Of a stretch of DNA of 64,000 nt, positions 53,263 to 64,000 are shown piece after piece. A program made the position numbers and the translations under genes. The notes beneath the pieces are model-generated. The model did not search any database. It saw only the letters and a program-made list of their open reading frames with translations, and was not told the DNA's origin. Source of the DNA: Symsagittifera roscoffensis (lineage: Eukaryota; Xenacoelomorpha; Acoela; Convolutidae); assembly GCF_963678635.1 (NCBI RefSeq), contig NC_087062.1, forward strand, positions 36,670,052 through 36,734,051, given 5' to 3'. Position 1 is the stretch's first letter; every line of letters begins with the position of its first letter.

Positions 53263-54477
53263 GCAAACGGTGAATTAGATATGCAAAGAGCTGAAAAACA
53301 GCTAGTGTCTGACATTTGAAATTGGGAGAAAATCTCGGTACGGGTGCTTAATTATGTAATTATATCAGAAAAAAAATAATCGAAAAATAAAACTGCAAAT
53401 AAAAAAATAAAATCTTTTGTCACATTCTTCAGCATATCATCGCTCTACATTCTTGTTATGGCAAAACCATTGTTCCACAATTCCTTCTCTTTTTATTCCG
53501 ATTCGAACTGGCACATATTCGTTAAATGTTATAAAAATAGCATCAGAGAAGTGTAATGATTTCTCTTAATCCCCCTCAGGGATTCAACCCTCTAGACAAT
53601 TTTTCGGCCAATCAACCCTAAATTTTTTCTTAATATGCCTTGATGCCAATATATAAAATTTTGAGGAAAATCGCTTGCCAAAAAAAGCAATTTTTTTGGT
53701 CAAAACTTTTTAAGAAGGGCCCAAAAACGGCCTTTTTGACCAGTTTTTTTTTCAAACGTTTTTTAAAAAAAATCAGTTTTTGCCCAACTTAAAGAAAGCC
53801 ATTAATATGATTTAAAATTTCTCCTCAATTTTGATTTTCTACACGCCTTAACAATCCGAAATTGGTCAACGTTTGGACCAATTTCCAAGTTCAGACCCTC
53901 AAAACTTCCTAAAAAACAATAATTGGTGCAACAATTTTTTACTTTTGTGCTCAGAGCATTGATGTTTTTCTGATGTTGTAACAGGTTTCCGTTACAAATA
54001 CTTCGTCACAAAGTCAGTATTGTTTTTTTTTCAGAACAAAAAAAATACAAAAAATTGTTTTCAAAAAAAGCATGTAATACCAATTTAACTTTAAACGGGA
54101 AAACCCTGACTGTTTTGACTGTTTAAGCTTCTTAAGCAGATTTTGGTTTTAAAAATAAACTGTAAATACCTAAGCATACACCTGCTTAACTTTGCGAAAA
54201 CCAATCACAAGTTAATTTTTTTAACTTTGAGCTCAAATCATCAATATCTATCATGCTCAATAAATCCCGTCAAACTTTGTTACTCATATTTCCAACTAAG
54301 TCTTTGGAAAAGAACGACTCGAACTCTTCGAAAATTGGAATGGGAACCAAATCAATCATAAATGTTTTCTCACTTTGTTCAAAAATTTGAACAATTTTTA
54401 AAAGGTAGCAGTTACAAAAACCATATATTTTCATGGTAAACTCAGGATGTGCAATGATGCAAATTAAAAGAAGGCCT
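53263..54477. other. Non-coding DNA
   Basis: Nothing supported; A-rich and T-rich runs only. Confidence 0.35.
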
Positions 54478-54540
54478 TAAACAAAACAGCAGAACACTCC
54501 AATCAATTTTAACAAAACAGCAGAACACTCCAATCAACTT
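54478..54540. repeat. Tandem duplication, ~30-bp unit
   Basis: AACAAAACAGCAGAACACTC followed by CAATCAA occurs twice in a row. Confidence 0.85.
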
Positions 54541-56763
54541 TTCTGAGTGATGTCGAAAGTGTGGAAAAAAAATACTGGCTCTTTGCTATACGAGAAAAGA
54601 TGTCAGCTAAAGAGGAATGTCTCGCTATTTCACTTCAGAGCATATGCCATTTAGCATTTAAAATATGAATTTTGAGTAAAATAGTGAGCATTTAATACGT
54701 AAACTTTGAAAAACGTAGCAGTTTGTGACATATTTGCACCTGTTGCGTATCTTGAGCTTGTTTCAAGTCTGTTTTAAAAGTGGCCCTGACTTTGTTTTCA
54801 TTTGGCTACAGATTTTTTGCTCAATGAGTCTCTTGCAAAAATTACTGGATTTATTTCACCTCTTTTATGGGAAATGTACAGAAAATTCAACCTGAACTGG
54901 AAATCAATTTTTCTCAAAACTGACTTTTAGTAGTGCACCTTAGAAAAGGCCATTTATGTATATCCTTTGTAATTTCGTGCTTTTTAAAATTTTAGTCCAG
55001 AAAATTTTATTTATTTCACTATATTTCACTTTATCAAAATAAGACTTCAATTGCAATTTTAACCTCACAATTCGAAATTTTAATCTCACAATTCGAAATA
55101 TTTTAAGCAATAGATTTGTTAAAATGAGTTTTTTAAAATGTTTATGGCATTCAATTTTTTTCGAATTTTTGTTCTCCAAGAAAAGCCATAAATAAATTTG
55201 TAGTGAAGCATTTACCCATGGTTAGAATTAAGCAGTTATTTAAAATTATATTAATTATCTTTACAGTAACGTGAATTATATGAATTATATATAATGTTTT
55301 TATGTTTTTCAGACATTTCTTGCGTTTTTTGTAACTTCCTGGACTTTCAAATACAATTCAAAAGATTTCTTGCAATTCATTTCATTGATATGGTTCTAGG
55401 TTTTCAATTTCAATTTTTCTTGTCACATTTCAAAATTTTGAAGTAGTTGTTTTAAGTTTTAGAGTTTTTTACATAAGATTTTTTTAAATTTTATTGCGGT
55501 TGAAATTTTTTCCGAGTTTTTTCGCATTTGATAGAGCCAAAACTTTAAGAAAAATTTGTACTGAAGCCAACTAAATGGAGCAAGATTTCAAAAGGAAAAC
55601 AAAATTTTAAAAGTAGCTTAACAATTGCGCTGTCTGCTTTTTTGTCAACAATTTTTGATTGTAACGACCAGACTATGACAAAAAAAATAAACAGTCCAAA
55701 ACACATCAAGTTCAATTAGCGCCTTCATTGAAAAAGACAACCGATTATTTTACATGCATATTTCTTTTTAACCAAAATTCTGATTGTTTATAAGCGCTAA
55801 ATTCAGATATTTGAACAATTAACAATTATTTATGATGATAACGCATTATTTTCAATTATTACACATGCTCAGCAAAATTGTCCAATGGGAAGTTCATTTT
55901 TTTTCATTCTAACTCGCAAATATTAATGCTGATTTTGGTGGGCGCTATAATTTTCACAAAACTGAGAAAAAGAATGATGAAAAGACCGACTATTCCGTTG
56001 TGTGCCGTGTATTCAATTAGATTTGATAATGTAATTTTTAAGAGCAAAACGAAATCCAAATGCTGGCCCAAAATTGTCCCCACTCAAAATATATTCCGAA
56101 ATTCTGTCTGCATAATGTAGAAAAAAGTTTTGATTTAGGAAAAATTAACTTTGCAACAAGGACGCTCCTTTTGTTCTTCTTTTGTTTTTTCTTTCTCTTT
56201 GATCGTTCCGACAAAAAATTTTAACATGTTTAAAGACTTGTTTCTGGAATCCAGGAACATACAGACACAAAATTGTGCTCCTATCCAGTGCACAGTTTGG
56301 CCTCGTAATGTAAAAATTTGACTATTTTTGAAAATCTCCCAATGGTAACTAACCTGCCAAATCTGTTAAAGTTGAATTGAAAAAAATATGTGCTTGCGAT
56401 TCCTTCTACTTTTATTTTTTTACGCTCAAATTTTTTGGAGAAAAATCCAGTTTGGTTTAAGAAGAAGTCCTTGTTCTGAAACAAGGACTGTTTGTTGGGT
56501 TTCTTCTCTAGAAACACACTGTCAAATTTGAAATAAAGGGTGCATGCAATTAAACCACCACTCTTACGAATATCTCCGGCAGCAACAGAGTCTACCAGTT
56601 GTGGTAAACAATCATCTATTGAGTAGAGTCATCCAAAATATGATATTATGACCCATTTTTGAATTTATGGCTTCAGAAAATATTCAATTATTCAGGTTTT
56701 GCTTATTTTTAGGAAACTAATTGTTTTTCTTAAATCTTAAGCTGCCAAGTTTGTCATTGAAGG
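54541..56763. other. AT-rich non-coding DNA
   Basis: Small ORFs at 54940-55179 (minus), 55878-56120 (plus) and 56281-56517 (minus) carry no recognised motif. Confidence 0.35.
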
Positions 56764-58470
56764 CTTCAATCAAAAGAACAGGTTATGCAGATGTTTTTAA
56801 TTGGTTGCCGTGACCTAATTTTTAGAAAAGTTTTTTACATTTTGAATTGATCCATTTTTGAAATTGTGCTCGTTTTTTTGGAGTTTTTTCAGTTTTCTCA
56901 AAATTCACTATTCCAAATATGAATTTAGGGATTCAACCAGAAGACGATATTGTGCAATTTTTCTCTGCACAAGCTATTTTGCCCTAATTCTTAAAGGAAA
57001 AAATATGACCCTTTAAAATATCCTTTAATTAAAATTTTGTTATTTTGGCTGGCATTTGGTAATTTTAAGACTTGTCGGAAAAGTCTGCTGAATCTGAGTT
57101 TAGCAGTGTAATCAAAGAATTAGGTGCTATTAGAACAGCTCATATTTTCAGAACAGAAACATTGGACCTCACAATTTCCAATTTTTGAAGTAATGAGGTA
57201 TATTAAAGTTTGATTTGCTGAAAAACTACTGTGCCAATTGTGCACTTACGGGCTCAAAAGATCTATCCCCTCCGAAGGCGGATTTTACCAATTCTTGCAT
57301 ATAATTGGCTGTTGGCCAGGTGAACATCCAAGAAGTGAAGTTTTGCCCAATTTTATGGACTTCGCCCGAAAACCACCTAGCCATGTTTGAGACTATGAAA
57401 ACAGGTAATTGATCTTAAATGTTGAAGTAATCTTCCTCGCAAAAACGTTTTTAAATGCTTTTGATAAATAAGAAACCACTTTTTATTTCAAAATCTTTAG
57501 TGTTTGATTTTAAAATTGCTAATTCTGGTCGCTTTTTGCTTGTATCTGCGAAGTGCAGCGTGTAAAACTTACAATTAAATATACCTCTAATTTTTGTACT
57601 TTCTGAGGCGAGGTGCATACTGTTCAATCAAGAGAACAGGTTGTGCAAATATTTTTATTTGGTTGCACTGAACTCATGGTTTAAAAAAATTATTTTATAA
57701 AAAAAAGTGATCCATTTTTGAAATTGTGCTCGTTGTTTTGGAGTTTTTTCAGTTTTCTCAAAATTAACAATTCCAATTTTGAATTTAGGGATTCAACCAG
57801 AAGACGAGATTGTGCAATTTTTATCTGCACAAGCTATTTTGCCCTTATTCCTAAATGAAAAAAACTATGTCACTATTGAATGAACTTCCAGTTTATATTA
57901 TTTTGCTTGGCATTTGATTATTTGAGATTGTCAAAAATTCTGCTGAATCTGAGTTTATCTTTGTAATCAAAGAGTTAGGTCTGATTACAACAGCTAATAT
58001 TTTCAGAACAGCAGCGGTGGACCTCAAAATTTTGAGTTTTCGAAATAATGACGTTATATTACCGTTTCGATTTGCTCAAAATCTGCTGTGCCATTTGTGC
58101 AATTACGGGTTCAATAGAACGAACACGTTAAATAGGTATCCCCTGCAAAGGCGAGTTTTACCAATTCTTGAAAGGTATCGGCTGTCGGCCAGGTAAACAT
58201 CCAATAAGTGATATTTTGGCCAATTTTATGGACTTCGCCCTCAATTTTGGGGCTATGAAACCAGTTAATTGATCTTAAATGTTGGAATACCTTCCTCTCA
58301 AAAAATGTTTTTTAAATGCTTTTGATAAATATGGAACCACAATTTTTTTCAAAAATTTTAGTGTTTGATTTTTCATTGCCACTTTTGGTCGTTTTTTGCT
58401 TGTGTTTGCAAAGTGCTGCGTGTAATACGTACAATCAATTAAATATAGCTATAATTTTTGTTCGAAGTTT
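56764..58470. repeat. Tandem duplication, ~860-bp unit, two copies
   Basis: Copy 1 is about 56764-57625 and copy 2 about 57626-58470. Many words repeat in order at an offset near 860, for example TCCATTTTTGAAATTGTGCT at 56851 and 57711, and GGGATTCAACCAGAAGACGA. The copies differ by scattered substitutions and short indels, so the duplication is old. Non-coding. Confidence 0.85.
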
Positions 58471-59673
58471 CTCAAACGATTCTAACAGTTCATAATCCCT
58501 TTTTTGAAAGAATTTTAGCTTGGCTATTTTGCGTGAAAATTGGGAAAAAAACTTGCTCGCTAAACTCGGGTTGAGGTCCACGACGTATAAAAAACACTTT
58601 GTGAGGCTCGGCGTATACTGTTTTGAGACTGAACTTTTTTCTTAGGTCGCCTAATAAAGTCGCGCCGCCAGTCTTTTGTAGACTGGTGGCGTGACTCAAG
58701 AAAAAGCTTTGATTGTTTTTGTTCAGTTGTGCTTGTCCCGGTGTTTTTCAGTCGCTCCGGTCAGGAAAAGACAAATATTAGTCACGCAGGTTGCACCATT
58801 TTTTGTGACGCGCTGATTGCGACTGTTTTTCTGGGTCGCACTGATCGCGGTGATTTTCATCAGTCGCTTCAATCTTAATTTGCCATTTTTTATGCCTGTC
58901 TGGAATAACCAAAATAAAATCGCGATGGTCTTTTATTAAATCGCGGTCATCGACCCTAGCAGCTAAAAACTATGAACACATTTGAAAAAAATGTATTTAG
59001 TGTACAAATCTTTGTATTTGTCTAAGCATTTAGTAAATGCATGAAATAAAAATTAAAACAATTATGATGAACCATGATTCATTTTGATTTTTTGAAGCTC
59101 GGTCTAAAAGAAATTAAGAAAAAAACAACGTTTTTTTTTGTACAAATTTTACGGTTTTTTGAACCTGTTTTTTTTTCTTTTTTTAATTGCAATGATCGCG
59201 TTTTTTATTTTGAGTAATAATGATCGTGAATTACTTCGCGTACGTCAGCATGATTCCATTGTGTTTTCTCACAGTGTTTGGTTGTAAATTTGAACATTTA
59301 CTATTAGTGATCTTTATTATCCTATAATTAATTTCGCCCTGCGTAATCCGACCAAAGATAAAAATTATTAAATTTTTGATTTTTTGAGAGGTGGTGAATA
59401 CATTCAGTTTGATTCGAGTACCACCCGGGTTGAAGTTCCACCGTTAATTATCGCTTTTTCCGGAGTATCCCAGTGATCGCTGTTTTGCAGCGCTGATTCA
59501 TGTATAATTCAGAGTTTTTTGCACAGCTAAACCTGCGATAATTCAAAGCTATTTCATTTATGATTCCCTAGAAAATCACTGCCTGCTAAACCCTAAGAAA
59601 TTTCAACTCATTCTAGTAGCTTTCAAAAGAGAATGTGACTTAAGAAGCCATTTAACTTGAGAATTACTAAGAA
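58471..59673. other. Non-coding DNA with a strong hairpin
   Basis: CGCCGCCAGTCT (58663-58674) and AGACTGGTGGCG (58680-58691) form a stem of about 12 bp with a short loop. The surrounding 58,700-58,950 is relatively GC-rich with repeated TCGCTCC/TCGCACTGATCGC-like words. No gene; the ORF at 58490-58699 (minus) has no motif. Confidence 0.45.
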
Positions 59674-59746
59674 TTGGTGGAGCAAAGGTAGAATGCATGG
59701 CTACAGACTAAGGTTTGAGGGATCGAACCCAGACTGTAGTTCAACA
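59674..59746 (+). repeat. tRNA-like element, SINE candidate B
   Basis: A GGTAGAATGCATGGC stretch (box A-like) is followed by GAGGGATCGAACCCAGAC (box B with T-stem). The acceptor arms do not match well. It resembles a tRNA-derived SINE head; only the internal promoter region is convincing. Confidence 0.4.
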
Positions 59747-60819
59747 ATTATTGCTCATTTTGGTAGGTTTTTTATCGCTGTTTCATCGCTGAAAATTGTC
59801 ATTATTCCAGTTCCCCCTTTTAATTTTTTCTGAAATTTGATATATAAAAGTCGATTTAAAATGGCTTCGTTTTTAAAATGGCAGTCATATTAAAAACTGC
59901 ATCGTAACGTGTCAGTGTGAACAGGTGAACAAAATTTCGCAACACTTCTTATATTCGAAATGCCATATGAACAATTTTTGAACAGTGGGTGGGAAACTGG
60001 AAATTAGCCGAATTAGCGATAGTTTATCGATAAAGTTTGCTATTGTGGCAATGAACATCGATAATGCATCGCTGGCGGTCGCGGTTTTTTTCTTCACTTT
60101 TTTACCGCTAGTTTTCAATGTGAGCTCAATCCAGGCAGTCAAACCCTTTGTACGATGCTCTTGAATCATTTGTGTGGTACGCTCTTCCTTACTCGTGATA
60201 TTTGGATATAATAATCTTGACTGCGACCGGATACTTTCCGTAAAAACTCTCTGAGTCGCATATAGGAAGAAGTTCGTATGATCACTGAACAATAAGTCTC
60301 AGCTATATAAAATAACCGTTTACTAATTTCATTTCTCATTTTTCTGCCGTTTGCATTAACTTACTCTAAACTGCGTAAAATTGACCGTCAAGGTCAGCAC
60401 AACTCAAATGAGGTTACTACGACCTATATAAAACGGAAGCAGAGCCCTTAATGATATTAGTATATAAAAGTACTATAGCTACTTCTATTCATACCTGGTT
60501 GTATGACTTAGTAAGACATTCCACCTTCTAGATGAAAAATTATACCTTCTATGATTTAAAATTTCTGGCTAAGTTCATAAAATTTTGTATCTTTTTTTTT
60601 CCACTGTTTTCACTTTGTCGCCTCTCTGTTCTCGCCAATCGTGCTTTGTGCTGGTGAAGCGTATGTTGTTACCAGGTCCTTACCGTTGTTGTTTTTGTTC
60701 TCTTCACTATTTACCCATTCTTTTTTCAGGAAACCCGACGCACTCGTTAAACTCCATCCTTTTGCTTGGGTTTTCCTTTATTTCTTTGGCAGTCTTTTTC
60801 TTGTCCTTCTTCAGTTTGA
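59747..60819. other. Non-coding DNA
   Basis: The minus-strand ORF at 59912-60292 (126 aa) has no recognised motif; I do not call it. Confidence 0.35.
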
Positions 60820-63677
<2,858 letters not shown>

Positions 63678-64000
63678 TCTTACTCTTTAGCTCCAAAATC
63701 TAGTGACACCAAGTCAAAAACAGAGACTAGATCGAAGTAAAACTGTTCCCCGAGTTTATATGTTTTTCATGGTCTATACAAAAATATTTTAGCTCCCAAA
63801 TACTACAATTTGTTCAGCACGAAGATTTTTTCCGCACAAGAACTGTTCCAAAAAGTTTTTTAACTGACACTGTGTTGATTTTAAGTTTGGGTTTTTGGTG
63901 TCTCATTGTGTTTCTAAGCAAAAAACTAGATAGGTACTAGTGTGTTTGTTTGGTCACTCAAAAAAGCTGAGGTCCCCATGATTTGAATCAGTTTAAAATC
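63678..64000. other. Non-coding right edge
   Basis: No gene or repeat supported. Confidence 0.35.

Noticed and set aside
59912-60292. 126-aa minus-strand ORF as a host gene
   Set aside because: No recognisable domain, no neighbours and no splice or start context; length is within chance for the window.

Overview
This window is AT-rich, gene-poor nuclear DNA from an invertebrate animal. The evidence for an animal is: BEL/Pao retrotransposon coding sequence, a Maverick/Polinton element carrying a plausible spliceosomal intron, lipocalin-type exons, asymmetric Helentron-like elements, MITE-like inverted repeats and much simple-sequence DNA. I cannot name the phylum. Host gene content is minimal: only two lipocalin-like exons (about 14.8 kb and 50.9 kb) look like host protein coding sequence.

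The centrepiece is one structurally complete Maverick/Polinton, 22877-41841 (18,965 bp). It has about 250-bp terminal inverted repeats that begin AGTAGTATTG and is flanked by a perfect 6-bp target-site duplication, GGTGTT (22871-22876 and 41842-41847). Left to right it carries: three early unknown ORFs, the third with a D-x-E exonuclease-like start; an acidic unknown ORF; a small membrane protein; an FtsK/HerA-type packaging ATPase; two small unknown ORFs; a retrovirus-like integrase; a minor capsid (penton-like) protein; a small basic core-like protein; the major capsid protein; an adenovirus-type cysteine protease; then, on the minus strand, an unknown ORF with an HIH motif and a PC4-like ORF; then, on the plus strand, an ORF with a nuclear-localisation-type tail; and finally a protein-primed family B DNA polymerase. 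Many plus-strand genes overlap by ATGA or a few bases, as in a compact virus genome. Most genes carry single nonsense codons or one-base shifts, so the copy is decaying, although the minor capsid and several small ORFs are still open.

Region by region. 1-3577 (minus): open Gag-protease-start of Pol of a BEL/Pao retrotransposon that runs off the left edge, with an intact 199-aa ORF of unknown role just upstream (3745-4344). 4.4-6.2 kb: homopolymer-rich DNA, then a 48-bp minisatellite. 6.5-6.9 kb: BEL/Pao pol fragment. 7-16 kb: non-coding DNA with two near full-length Helentron-like elements, two different inverted-repeat elements, a degenerate repeat field and a lipocalin 3' exon. 16.6-18.6 kb: decayed plus-strand BEL/Pao copy. 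19-22.8 kb: non-coding with a duplicated block. 22.9-41.8 kb: the Polinton. 42-60 kb: non-coding DNA with local duplications, a foldback, a second inverted-repeat element, a lipocalin 5' exon and tRNA-like SINE candidates. 60.8-63.7 kb (minus): a heavily decayed retroelement containing a 38-unit trinucleotide array.
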